39,489 nt of DNA from Actinacidiphila guanduensis (GTDB lineage Bacteria > Actinomycetota > Actinomycetes > Streptomycetales > Streptomycetaceae): positions 32,333 through 71,821 of the forward strand of contig NZ_FNIE01000025.1 of assembly GCF_900103985.1 (NCBI RefSeq). The letters are read 5' to 3'. Positions 1 through 9,120 of this stretch are shown here, one piece after another. Numbering within the stretch: position 1 is the stretch's first letter; each line of letters opens with the position of its first letter. The translations under genes and the position numbers were made by a program. Under the pieces are notes generated by a model. The model had not been told where the DNA came from, made no database searches, and saw only the letters and a list, made by a program, of their open reading frames with translations.

Positions 1-489
<489 letters not shown>

Positions 490-490
<1 letters not shown>

Positions 491-1060
491 GTCGCCGAGG
501 CCAGAACACCTACCGCGACCTGGTCCACGCCTTCCCCGAACTCGCCGCCACTCCAGGCGGCGTACGGCTGTTCCGCCGTCGCTTGCGACCGGTGCCGGCA
601 GTGCGCGCAAGGCGACTCGGCGTCCCCTGGGGCGGATCGGGGTACCGGGGGCGTCGCCGGCGTCCCAGCAGACCGCGCGGAGTCGGACGTCCCAGGACGC
701 GTTGACGGGCGCTCGGCGTCTGGCCGGCCGGACGGTGCCGGTGGCGGCGTCGACATAGAGCCAGCCCGGGTAGGACGGCGTGACCTCGGCGGGTTCACGG
801 AATCCCGCGCCCCGCCGGTAGGCGTCCACAAGTGAGCCGGCTGAGCGACAGTCAAAGTCGCCGACCCCAGGACGACAACAACCGCCGCGGCACCGCCACC
901 GGGGTGGAGCGGCTCGTCGAGCGTGAGCCAGCGCTCAGAACCTCGGACATAGCCGCCCGGCTCGCTGGAGCCCTTGCGGATCGGTTCGGGCACCGGTCGG
1001 TGAGCCGGGCGGCGGGGGGCTCGGCCACGGAACACCGGACAGGCCGAACGGGAGAACTGC
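490..1060. other. Unassigned GC-rich stretch between cas5e relic and secreted-protein gene
   Basis: No convincing gene was found. A minus-strand open frame at 422-829 contains a plausible globular segment (around GWLYVDAATGTVRPA) but overlaps the Cas5-like frame and matches no family I recognise. It may be the end of a different protein fused to the Cas5 fragment by rearrangement. A plus-strand frame at 832-1089 has no domain signature. Confidence 0.4.
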
Positions 1061-1426
1061 TCAGAACGACCAGAGATACGGCGAGCTGACGGTTCCGCCG
1101 GTCTGCAGGCCCGCGCCCTGAGTGGTACTGACACTGACCTGCGCGCTCGCTATGTAGCGGTTGGTGCTCGCGACGCGCGCGATCACGGTGAGCACGCTGC
1201 CCGTGTTGCCCACAGCCCCGGTCAGGGTGCTGCACTGGCCGGGCTGAACGAGGATGATGCTTGAGCTCAGGACGTAGTTGGTTGCGAAGCCCCCTGAGGA
1301 GCACAACTGCAACTGTCCTCCGGGAACGGACGAAGCGGACGCCGACCCGGCTGTGCAGAGAATACCGCCGGCGGCGAGCACGGCAGCCGCGGCCATGCCG
1401 ATGCGAGTTCTGGTCACGTATTTCAT
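1061..1426 (-). CDS. Small secreted protein of unknown function
   Basis: A 121-residue protein starts at ATG 1426 behind a strong AGGAGAAG ribosome site. It has a textbook Sec signal peptide: a basic start (MKYVTRTRIG), a hydrophobic core of Ala/Val/Leu, and a likely cleavage after the ASA at about residue 31. The mature part (about 90 residues) is rich in Ser, Thr, Gly and Val and has two cysteines that could form one disulfide, and it ends in an aromatic YLWSF. This looks like a small beta-rich exported protein of the kind common in streptomycetes. I do not recognise a named family, and its low complexity would fit a cell-surface role only loosely. No operon partner lies within 200 bp. Confidence 0.7.
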   Translation of the reverse strand: MKYVTRTRIGMAAAAVLAAGGILCTAGSASASSVPGGQLQLCSSGGFATNYVLSSSIILVQPGQCSTLTGAVGNTGSVLTVIARVASTNRYIASAQVSVSTTQGAGLQTGGTVSSPYLWSF

Positions 1427-1671
1427 ACTTCTCCTGGTGTCATCGTGTGGTCGTCGTCATTCTCTCGCCGACGCCCAGTGATCATTCCAGTCGATCCTCG
1501 TCAGAAGAAGGCCCGTTGGTACTCGATCATCGGGGACCGAACGGGCAGGACTATGCCCGACCAGGGTCAATTCTCGGGTTGACCCGGGGGGTGCCACCTA
1601 TGTGTTTGGCCAAGGTCGAAGGCAAATAGGTTCGTGTAGTCCGAGGGTGGGGCCGAGCCGCGGGGGTGCGC

Positions 1672-1734
1672 ATGAGCGATGGCCAGGCGACGATCAAGCT
1701 CACGAGTGACGAGGTGCTGGCGCTGTCGCACTGA
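1672..1734 (+). pseudogene. Truncated N-terminal gene stub (20 codons)
   Basis: ATG at 1672 opens a 20-residue frame (MSDGQATIKLTSDEVLALSH) ending at TGA 1732-1734, next to the decayed transposase. The peptide has the feel of a genuine protein start, with alternating acidic and hydrophobic residues (LTSDEVLALS), so it may be the 5' end of a gene cut off by the neighbouring IS. There is no clear ribosome site, and it could be chance. Confidence 0.25.
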
Positions 1735-1739
1735 ACCCT

Positions 1740-2310
1740 TTCCATCGTCGGGCTGAGCTGGCCGGACGCAGGGGGAGGACGGCTTTGACGAGGGCGGTGA
1801 TCCTGGTGGTAGAGCATCGGATCGGTGCTTGCGCACGAGTCGTCAATTCTTGAGGGTGGCCATGGCCTGCTCGACGAGCGCGCGGATCTTGGCGTGGGAT
1901 CGGTTCACGGCCTGCTGACCGGCGGAAAGCGAATGCCGGCGCCCCCAGCGCGGGATGCGCGCTGTGCCGTCGGTGCCTCGGTAGCCCTCGTCGATGATGC
2001 CGTGTTCGCGAGCCGCGCGGATGTCGTAGACGGCTCCGGGCAGGCCGGTGAGGCCCACAGCAGTCGGCCGAACGGATCGGTGAGGACCAGCACGTTCATC
2101 CGTGCCTCTTGTGCTTCCCGGAGCGGAAGGGCTGGTACGCGGCGACGCGGTCGATCGGCAGATGGGTGCCGTCCGAGCGCGAACGCCTTCGCCACCACGC
2201 CGTCGCCCCCTCTCTTGCGCGCCACCGCATAATTCCCGCCCACCTCATCCGGCAGGTCCGCCACGCCCTGCCCATCGTCCTGAGACGTCCGCGTAGGAGC
2301 CGTTCCCCCC
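1740..2310 (-). pseudogene. Decayed IS5-family (DDE_Tnp_4-like) transposase remnant
   Basis: Pieces of one transposase are spread over the minus-strand frames in the correct order: SGKHKRHG, then MNVLVLTDPFGRLLWASPA, then YDIRAAREHGIID, then TLSAGQQAVNRSHAKIRALVEQAMATLK (here SLSAGQQ), then RCSTTRITALVKAVL. In intact Streptomyces relatives these are continuous and form the DDE nuclease core of a transposase related to IS112-type elements. Here at least three frame changes, a deletion between GIID and the GYRG motif, and a stop after MATLK inactivate it. Terminal repeats could not be identified, so the boundaries are approximate. Confidence 0.75.
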
Positions 2311-2534
2311 TCTCGTGGCAGCCGCTGCAAGAAATGTCGCGAGCCGCGCACGGAAAGTCGTAGAGCGGACCGCACCCGTGTGAGTCGATGGACGCCGGGG
2401 GCGGCCCCGCGCCACGCACGTCCGCATCCCCGTTCGCGAAGGTGTCCGAAATCCGTCCGGATCCACAGCTGCTCGCAAGCTTCTTCCGGACGCGCCTCGG
2501 AAGCTGACTTCCTCTCAAGGTACGGAGAAAAGGA

Positions 2535-4148
2535 ATGCAAATTCACGGCGCGTACAGCTCCAACTACACGGTCACAGTGCTCGATCGGCTGCAGGCCAAG
2601 GGGCAGCACGACGCCGTGGTCGCCGGCGATCGGCGGATCAGCGGCACCGACGCGACCAATATGGTCCTACGGTTCTCGGCAGCCTTGCGCCGAGTAGGGC
2701 TGAAGCAGGGGGACGGCGTGGCGCTTCTGTCGGGCAACTCCCCCGAAGCACTTCTGTTGTGCCTTGCTGTGCACTTTTCTGGTTGCCGGCTGGTGTTCGT
2801 TCCGCCAGAGCCCGGCGCCGGCGAACTCGCCGCCTACATCCGTCAGGCAGATGTCGCCACCTTGGTCTTCGACCCGGTCTTCGAGCCTTTGGTGGACCGT
2901 GTCACCCGACTGGTCAGCATCCCGCTGTATCTCAGCATCGGGCCGTCGCAACTCGCGTCCGATTTCCTCGCCGAGGTCCCGGACACCACCGAGGCGTCAG
3001 CCCGGGACGCCGCAGACACCCGCCATGTCACCACACTGCTCTACACCGGCGGCACCACCGGGGCACCCAAACCGGTCACACACAACCGTAATTACTACGC
3101 GGCTTTCGTCCGGGCATCGACAGGATTCTCCAGCCGCTCCCCGGAGCCTCGAACACTGATATGTACGCTCACAACGCACAGCAGCGGCCACAATGGCGCG
3201 GTGAACGGGTTTCTCACCGGGCAGACCATTGTACTGATGAAATCGTTTCAGCCCGCTTCCGCTCTCTCCCTCATGAAGAGCGAAAGTGTCACTTCAGTGG
3301 TCCTCGTCACACCCATGCTCTACGAGTTGCTCGACACCCCCGAATGGGCGAACACCCGCTTCCCGGCACTGGAAAAGCTGTACTACACCGGCGCGCCAGC
3401 TGCCGCATCCAGGTTGCGACAGGCCGCCGTACGCTTTGGCCCGGTGCTCCACCAGGTCTATGGCGCGTCGGAAAGCGGTGTGGTCACCGTGCTCGGCCCG
3501 GAAGAGCACGACGTGACTCGACCCGAGTTGTTCATGAGCTGTGGGCGTCCGGCGGCCGGTGTCGAGGTCCAGCTCAGGGACGAGGCGGGTGCGCCCGTTC
3601 CGGTAGGAGACGTCGGTGAGCTATGGGTACGCAGTCCCATGGTCATGACGGGCTACTGGAAGGACCCCGAGCGCAGTGCTGAGGTTTTGGGTCGCGGCGG
3701 ATGGTTCCGGAGCGGAGACGTGGCCCGCCAGGACAAGAACGGCTATCTCTACCTGATCGACCGCGTCCGCGACATCATCGTGACCGGTGTCACCGCGGAC
3801 AATGTCTACTCTCGTCTCCTGGACGATTTCCTCCTCTCTCTCCCGAACATCAAAGATGCGGCGACTATCGGTGTCCCCGACAACGACGGGATGGAGCGCG
3901 TGCACGTCGCGCTGGTGCCACGAAATCAGGCCGAGCAGCCGGATTTCACAAAGCTGACCCGGCTGATCGTCGACGAACTGGGCGCGTTGTACGCGCCGGC
4001 ATCCTACTCAGTGGAGGCCTCTCTTCCTCGTACTCCCGTCGGCAAGACCGACAAGAAGGCCCTTCGCGCAGCCCTGCTGGCAAGTGGCGACGCGACTGCA
4101 GAAGCAGCCGAGGGCGTATGTCGCCGGCACGGGACTCATCTCGGGTAG
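2535..4148 (+). CDS. AMP-forming acyl/aryl-CoA ligase-type adenylating enzyme
   Basis: A 537-residue ANL-superfamily enzyme that would activate a carboxylic acid as acyl-AMP and pass it to CoA or a carrier thiol. The core motifs are intact. They are the P-loop-like TGGTTGAPK near residues 171-179, YGASE near 309, GWFRSGDVA near 388, the hinge region DRVRDIIVTG near 410-419, and the C-terminal lysine motif PRTPVGKTDKK near 498-508. The start at ATG 2535 is supported by GGAGAAAAGGA directly upstream. Length and domain order are normal for fatty-acid or aromatic CoA ligases; substrate cannot be told by eye. No carrier protein or condensation domain is attached. It is followed after 132 bp by an AraC regulator and then a glycosyltransferase and an oxidase on the same strand, so it probably supplies an activated acid to that small pathway. 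Confidence 0.9.
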   Translation: MQIHGAYSSNYTVTVLDRLQAKGQHDAVVAGDRRISGTDATNMVLRFSAALRRVGLKQGDGVALLSGNSPEALLLCLAVHFSGCRLVFVPPEPGAGELAAYIRQADVATLVFDPVFEPLVDRVTRLVSIPLYLSIGPSQLASDFLAEVPDTTEASARDAADTRHVTTLLYTGGTTGAPKPVTHNRNYYAAFVRASTGFSSRSPEPRTLICTLTTHSSGHNGAVNGFLTGQTIVLMKSFQPASALSLMKSESVTSVVLVTPMLYELLDTPEWANTRFPALEKLYYTGAPAAASRLRQAAVRFGPVLHQVYGASESGVVTVLGPEEHDVTRPELFMSCGRPAAGVEVQLRDEAGAPVPVGDVGELWVRSPMVMTGYWKDPERSAEVLGRGGWFRSGDVARQDKNGYLYLIDRVRDIIVTGVTADNVYSRLLDDFLLSLPNIKDAATIGVPDNDGMERVHVALVPRNQAEQPDFTKLTRLIVDELGALYAPASYSVEASLPRTPVGKTDKKALRAALLASGDATAEAAEGVCRRHGTHLG

Positions 4149-4280
4149 TACCTTCAAACGCGTCGATCGTGCGGCTGTCCCGTGCGGGTCCATGGTGGCG
4201 AGCAGCTCTGTGGAGCCGGCAGGCAGAATCGGCACGGAGACCCGCCGGGTGATCAGGCACCAGGGAGGAAAGGTGTGCCG

Positions 4281-5228
4281 ATGACACAGCCCACAACCGT
4301 GCTCCGCATGGACTCACGGGAGCAGCTGCGGCTAGCGGCTCGCGCGAGCTACGCCTCCGCGGCGGCCGCCGCAGGACATTCCTTCCGCGGCGAGCTGGTC
4401 CTGCAAGAACTCGGGGGGTCCGTCAGGCTGACGAGGGCCAACTGCGACTCACTGAGCATCCGCCGGGCGGACCACAGGCAAGACACACCGCTCGACGATT
4501 TGATGCGGTTTTGTATGCATGTAAGGGGAGAAGGCAGTCTCCTCCAGCATGGCAGACGGACAGAAGTCCGCAGTGGTGAGGGCGTTCTCTACGAAGCGCG
4601 CAGGGCCTGGGAACTGGAGTTCCCGAGCCGCTTCGATTCACTGACCCTCCAGTTCCCGCGGAGCCTGATGCCACGGGACCTGCAGAACGTCACAGCACGC
4701 TGCGCACAGCCCGTCGACACGACGTCGACTGCAGCCCGGCTGGCAGCCGGCTTCCTCGGTCACCTGCACTCGACTGCCGCCGGACTGACCCCTCGGCAGC
4801 GCCACGACGCCGGCATGGCCGCGGTGAACCTCGTGGCGATGATGATCCGCGGCATCGCTCCAAGCCCGCCGGCGGACGACGGATCCGATGCGGTGCTGCT
4901 CCGCATGGTCCAGTGCTGCGTCCGTCGGCACTTCAGCGACCCGGCTCTGACGGTGGTGGAGTTGGCTCGACGCCACCATATCTCTCTGCGTCGGCTCTAC
5001 TCGTTGTTCGAGGGAGCGGGGACCACCCCGAGCGCCTGCATCCGCAAGGAGCGGCTCCGCGCGGCCGAGGCGCTCCTCGCGGACCGGCGGTACCGCGATC
5101 GGACGGTCGCGCACGTTGCTGAATCAGTTGGCTTCGCACAAGTGCGGACCCTGGAACGGCTGTTCCTGCGCGAACACGGCGTGCCACCGGGCGAATGGCG
5201 CCGCCGCCACATGCTCCGCGACGACTAG
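4281..5228 (+). CDS. AraC-family transcriptional regulator
   Basis: A 315-residue protein. ATG 4281 is chosen over an upstream in-frame start at 4182 because GGAGGAAAG lies 8-16 bp before it. The N-terminal two-thirds resembles the AraC_binding_2 type ligand domain (cupin-like, including the segment MRFCMHVRGEGSLLQHGRRT). The C-terminal 100 residues carry the paired helix-turn-helix of AraC proteins: LTVVELARRHHISLRRLYSLF, then TVAHVAESVGFAQVRTLERLF, then a closing EHGVPPGEWRRR. It sits between the ligase and the glycosyltransferase on the same strand and is the obvious candidate pathway-specific regulator of the 2.5-8.1 kb block. The ligand is unknown. Confidence 0.9.
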   Translation: MTQPTTVLRMDSREQLRLAARASYASAAAAAGHSFRGELVLQELGGSVRLTRANCDSLSIRRADHRQDTPLDDLMRFCMHVRGEGSLLQHGRRTEVRSGEGVLYEARRAWELEFPSRFDSLTLQFPRSLMPRDLQNVTARCAQPVDTTSTAARLAAGFLGHLHSTAAGLTPRQRHDAGMAAVNLVAMMIRGIAPSPPADDGSDAVLLRMVQCCVRRHFSDPALTVVELARRHHISLRRLYSLFEGAGTTPSACIRKERLRAAEALLADRRYRDRTVAHVAESVGFAQVRTLERLFLREHGVPPGEWRRRHMLRDD

Positions 5229-5318
5229 GAAATGTCGCGAAAGTGCTGGTCACAGCCACTTGCAGCCGCAACACCGACGGGGTCCGATCGGCATTGCCGA
5301 AGGATTTAGTCTTGGCGA

Positions 5319-6572
5319 GTGAAGATCGCCGTCATGACCGCCGGCTCGCACGGCGACGTCGCCCCGTTCACCGGACTGGGGAACGGACTTGCCCGGGCCG
5401 GTCACGATGTCGTCCTGGTCACCCACGCCCGGTTCGCACCACTGGCTGCTGAGGCCGGCCTGGACTTCCACCCGTTGCCCGTCGACCCCAGGGAGACACT
5501 CGCGTCGGAGGCCGGCCAGAGCCTGCATCGCAGCACGACGGGAATCGGCAAACTGGCCCGACTCATCCGGATGACGCGCTCACTGGTGGGCGACATGACC
5601 GAAGAGTTGATCAAGGCCGCCGAGGGCTGCGACTTCGTCTTGGCCGCCAGCCCTGTCGCACCGCTGTGTCACAGCATCGCCGAAGCCATGGGACTGCCCA
5701 GTATCGGGACCTATCTGCAACCGCTGGCGGCCACTGGGGAGTTCGCGCCTCCGGTCACGGGTACTCGGTCTCTCGGCCCGTGGGGCAACAGAGCCGCGGG
5801 GCTCGCCGTCGCCTCGGCGGTGGAGGCCTTGTTCGCCGACGCGATCAGGACCGTCCAAGCACGCTTCGGTCTCCCCAGGACCGGTACGCAAGCGCGACGT
5901 CGGCTTCGCGAGCGACGGGACTGGCCGATCCTGCACGGTTTCAGCCCTCTGGTGGTCCCCCGCCCCCGCGACTGGCGTCCCAGTCTCACCATCGCCGGGT
6001 ACTGGTGGCCCCACGAGGATCCGGGCCCGATGGTCCCGGCCCTGGCCGACTTCCTGGCAGCCGGTGCCCCTCCGGTCCTCGTCACTCTGGGAAGCGCGAC
6101 CGTACCTGACCCTGATGCCGTGAGTGCCCTGATCACTGGCGCGTTGCGCGACGCCGGGCTGCGCGGTGTCGTACAACGGGGATGGAGCGGACTGCACGCC
6201 GCGGGCGATGACATGCTCACCGTGGATTCTGTGCCGCACCACTTTGTCTTCCCTCACATAGCCGCGGTGGTTCATCATGCGGGGGCCGGCACGACGGCGG
6301 CCGGTCTACGGGCGGGCATACCCGCCGTGCCGATTCCCGTGCAGTTCGACGAGGGCTTCTGGGGCGCTCGGCTCAAGGCGCTGGGCGTGGCGCCTGCGGT
6401 CCTCCCGCTGCGGAGGCTCTCCAGGAGCGCACTTACTGCCACCCTCGTACGCGCCACCACGCGGAGCGCATACCGAGATCGGGCTCGGCACCTGGCCCCG
6501 CGGATCAATGCCGAGGACGGAATCGCACCCGTCCTGCACGCCATCAGCCGCATAGCCGACGAGACAGCGTGA
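5319..6572 (+). CDS. GT1-family (UGT-like, GT-B) glycosyltransferase
   Basis: A 417-residue inverting glycosyltransferase that would move a sugar from a nucleotide-sugar donor onto a hydrophobic acceptor. The N-terminus has the family signature GSHGDVAPFTGLGNGLARAGH (residues about 9-29), with the catalytic-type histidine in the first loop. The C-terminal donor-binding region reads VPHHFVFPHIAAVVHHAGAGTT followed by AGIPAVPIPVQFDEGFWG, starting near residue 306. This version (HHAGAGTTAAGLRAGIP) is shared by macrolide, glycopeptide and sterol 3-beta glucosyltransferases. The start is GTG 5319, with AAGGA some 15 bp upstream, so spacing is loose. It is followed by a strong hairpin and then an HpnE-like oxidase, so a polyprenyl, sterol-like or lipid acceptor is plausible but unproven. 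Confidence 0.9.
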   Translation: MKIAVMTAGSHGDVAPFTGLGNGLARAGHDVVLVTHARFAPLAAEAGLDFHPLPVDPRETLASEAGQSLHRSTTGIGKLARLIRMTRSLVGDMTEELIKAAEGCDFVLAASPVAPLCHSIAEAMGLPSIGTYLQPLAATGEFAPPVTGTRSLGPWGNRAAGLAVASAVEALFADAIRTVQARFGLPRTGTQARRRLRERRDWPILHGFSPLVVPRPRDWRPSLTIAGYWWPHEDPGPMVPALADFLAAGAPPVLVTLGSATVPDPDAVSALITGALRDAGLRGVVQRGWSGLHAAGDDMLTVDSVPHHFVFPHIAAVVHHAGAGTTAAGLRAGIPAVPIPVQFDEGFWGARLKALGVAPAVLPLRRLSRSALTATLVRATTRSAYRDRARHLAPRINAEDGIAPVLHAISRIADETA

Positions 6573-6584
6573 CCGAGCGAACGA

Positions 6585-6615
6585 CGTGCCTGCTCCGGGG
6601 AACGGAACAGGCACG
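6585..6615 (+). terminator. Hairpin after the glycosyltransferase gene
   Basis: The arms 6585-6596 and 6604-6615 are complementary over 12 bp with one mismatch (CGTGCCTGCTCC against GGAACAGGCACG), with a seven-base loop. It lies 12 bp past the stop codon. It has no U tract, as usual for streptomycete terminators. Confidence 0.6.
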
Positions 6616-6729
6616 ATGATTGACCATTTGTACCTCCGGTACTCTCCCGATGGCAGACGTCAGTTCAGTCCCCACTAACGTCAAGCGAGCACAAGCCGGT
6701 CGTTCGACGCACTCACGCCAGGAATACAC

Positions 6730-8121
6730 ATGCACGCGCCTGACCTCCCCTCGCAGTCGGCAATCGTGATCGGCGGCGGTCTCGCCGGAACGACGGCTGC
6801 GCTCGTCCTTGCCGAGGCCGGCCTGGTCGTCACGCTCGTCGAGGCCCGGCCGCGCCTCGGCGGCCTTGCCTTCTCGTTCAAGCGCGGAGAACTCACTGTC
6901 GACAACGGCCAACACGTGTTCCTGCGCTGTTGCACCGCATACCAGTGGTTCGTCGACCGTATCGGCGCACGCGATCTGGTCGTCCTCCAGGAGAGACTGC
7001 AGGTCCCGGTCAAGGATGCGGCCAGCGGACGTACGGGCACGATAGGGAGGGTGGGGCTGCCGGTCCCGCTGCATCTGGCACCCAGCCTCGTGCGCTACCC
7101 CCATCTGTCTTTCGGCGAACGCCTCTCGGTGGGCCGTGCTGCGCTTGCGCTGCGCGGGCTGGACCTGCACGATCCCGCGTTGGACGGCACCGATTTCGGC
7201 AGCTGGCTCACCGCTCACGGCCAGTCCTCACGCGCGGTCGAAGCGCTGTGGGATCTGGTCGGCGTCGCAACCCTCAACGCAGCGGCGGGCGACTGCTCGC
7301 TGGGGCTGGCTGCCATGGTCTTCAAGACGGGGCTGCTCTCGGAGCCCGGTGCCGCCGATATCGGCTGGGCCTCCGGGCCCCTGGGACAGTTGCACAACGA
7401 CCGGGCCCGCACCGCGCTGGACGCCGCCGGGGTGCGTACCATCCTCCGCGGCCGGGCAACCGAGATCGCTCGTTCGGACCGGGCTTGGCAGGTGACCATC
7501 GAGACGGCTCCTGGTCGCCGGGAAGGACTCACCGCGGACATCGTGGTGACTGCTCTGCCTCAGCGCGAAACCCACGGGATCCTTCCTGACGGCGCCCTGC
7601 CGGACCCGGACCAATTGCTGCGCATCGACGACGCGCCCATCGTCAACGTCCACGTGGTGTATGACACGCGTGTACTGGACGTGCCGTTCCTCGCAGTCGT
7701 CGGCAGCCCGATCCAATGGATCTTCGATCGCACCCAGGCCTCCGGCCTCACGGGTGGGGGCCAATACGTGGCGTTGTCACAATCGGCCGCTCAGGAAGAC
7801 GTCAACCTTCCCGTCGCCGAACTGCGTGCCCGCTACGTGCCGGAAATCGCGCGCGTACTGCCTTGTGCACGAGGAGCCGGCATCCTGGACTTCTTTGTCA
7901 CCCGGGAACGATCTGCCACGTTCGCTCCCACACCCGGGGTCGGAGCGCTTCGCCCGGGGCCCGCAACACGCCTGCCCGGGCTGTTCCTGGCGGGGGCCTG
8001 GACGGCGACCGGCTGGCCGGCAACGATGGAGAGCGCCGTACGCAGCGGTCTTGGAGCAGCCCGCGAGGTGCTCACCACCTTGGAACTGCCCTTTGGGAGC
8101 GACGTCCTGCCCACCCCGTGA
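6730..8121 (+). CDS. HpnE-like squalene-associated FAD-dependent dehydrogenase
   Basis: A 463-residue flavoprotein of the amine oxidase / phytoene desaturase superfamily. The ADP-binding fold is at the N-terminus: GGGLAG at residues 15-20, an acidic strand-2 end in LVEARPRLGG, then DNGQHVFL, a hallmark of HpnE. The C-terminal FAD motif reads LFLAGAWTATGWPATMESAVRSG. HpnE removes the hydroxyl of hydroxysqualene to make squalene in the HpnC-HpnD-HpnE route to hopanoids. Here no HpnC, HpnD, squalene-hopene cyclase or carotenoid synthase lies nearby, so the substrate is open. ATG 6730 has AGGA eight bases upstream. The gene sits downstream of the glycosyltransferase on the same strand but behind a terminator, so it may have its own promoter in 6616-6729. 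Confidence 0.85.
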   Translation: MHAPDLPSQSAIVIGGGLAGTTAALVLAEAGLVVTLVEARPRLGGLAFSFKRGELTVDNGQHVFLRCCTAYQWFVDRIGARDLVVLQERLQVPVKDAASGRTGTIGRVGLPVPLHLAPSLVRYPHLSFGERLSVGRAALALRGLDLHDPALDGTDFGSWLTAHGQSSRAVEALWDLVGVATLNAAAGDCSLGLAAMVFKTGLLSEPGAADIGWASGPLGQLHNDRARTALDAAGVRTILRGRATEIARSDRAWQVTIETAPGRREGLTADIVVTALPQRETHGILPDGALPDPDQLLRIDDAPIVNVHVVYDTRVLDVPFLAVVGSPIQWIFDRTQASGLTGGGQYVALSQSAAQEDVNLPVAELRARYVPEIARVLPCARGAGILDFFVTRERSATFAPTPGVGALRPGPATRLPGLFLAGAWTATGWPATMESAVRSGLGAAREVLTTLELPFGSDVLPTP

Positions 8122-8159
8122 ACCGAGGTGCGCACGGCTGAGCATGAGGGCGCTGGGGC

Positions 8160-8752
8160 TCATGTGGCAGGAGAGCGCCGACAGTACTCCTCATCCGGCG
8201 AACACCGCTCGGCCGAACTCCACGGCACCATTGCCGTGAGAAGCGGCCCTTCGACGACCCCGGCGGACAGGCGTCCGCCGACGAAGTCCGCGACGGCCTC
8301 CAAGGCCCCCCACACACCGCCGGCTCTTCGGGCTGATCCTGGCGATACTTCTCCACGGCGTCCCAGAGAGGGTTGGAATCGACTGCCTGCAGGAATGGAT
8401 CATGACCAGGCGAGAACGACTCGCGCGGGTGCCCGTCCGTCCAGTGCTGCAGCACTTGCAACCCCTCGCGGTCGAGCGAAATCACCAAGGTCTGCGTCCC
8501 CTGGGAGAGAGCGCCAAGGACCCTTGGCATGGCGCTCTGCAGGCCGTGAGCCTCGAAGCCGAACGCCCAGTCTCCCAGGAGCCCGACGCTCAGGACCGAC
8601 GTACCGGGCGTCAATTGACGAGCGCTCCTCCGTTGCGGAAGAGCAAGGAGCCGAGCCGACGAGGGGACGACCCCGTAGCGTCGCAGGAGCTCCTCGGGGG
8701 TCAGGCCCTGCGTGAAGGTGAGACAGCAATCCTCATACCAGCCTACATCCAT
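8160..8752 (-). pseudogene. DUF6461 family protein, frameshifted near its C-terminus
   Basis: From ATG 8752 the product begins MDVGWYEDCCLTFTQGLTP, then ELLRRYG, GDWAFGFEAHGL, LGALSQGT and WDAVEKY. These are the recurrent motifs of DUF6461, small actinobacterial proteins of unknown function that often come as scattered paralogues. Near 8320 the frame is lost. The expected C-terminal part (GVWGALEAVADFVGGRLS, then EGPLLTAMVP) continues in the next minus-strand frame down to TGA at 8160-8162. One missing base accounts for it. It is convergent with the HpnE-like gene, 38 bp away. The start is uncertain because no clear ribosome site is seen. Confidence 0.75.
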
Positions 8753-9120
8753 CCCCACGGCTGCGCGGACACAGGCGTCATTGTTTCCCCTGCAAGGTTT
8801 CACATGAATACGGGCCACTTGGAGGAAGCTCCCGGAAATCCGGCTTGTGGGTGATCCCATGCGGTGGGCCGGGGCTCTGTGAGGATAGCCTTGGCCGATA
8901 CGCGGGTGCAATGCGCGCCAGCCGGGCACGATCCGCGTCTGCAGAACGGTTCCCCTTTCTCCTCCCCCTTCTTCCTTTTGCGTCCCAGGTAGGGGATCGA
9001 CCGCGCAGACGGGCATGGCGCCGTCGCGAAAGCAAACCGCACTACCACCATGTCCCCCGGCCGGAAGACCGAGGGACATGGGTTCAGGGTTCAACGGCCC
9101 GCACTACATGACCGGATTCC
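8753..9120. other. Intergenic, nothing recognised
   Basis: This 368-bp stretch lies between the start of the DUF6461 gene and the end of the DUF4331 gene. No open frame with family motifs, RNA gene or strong hairpin was found. It presumably contains the DUF6461 promoter. Confidence 0.5.
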
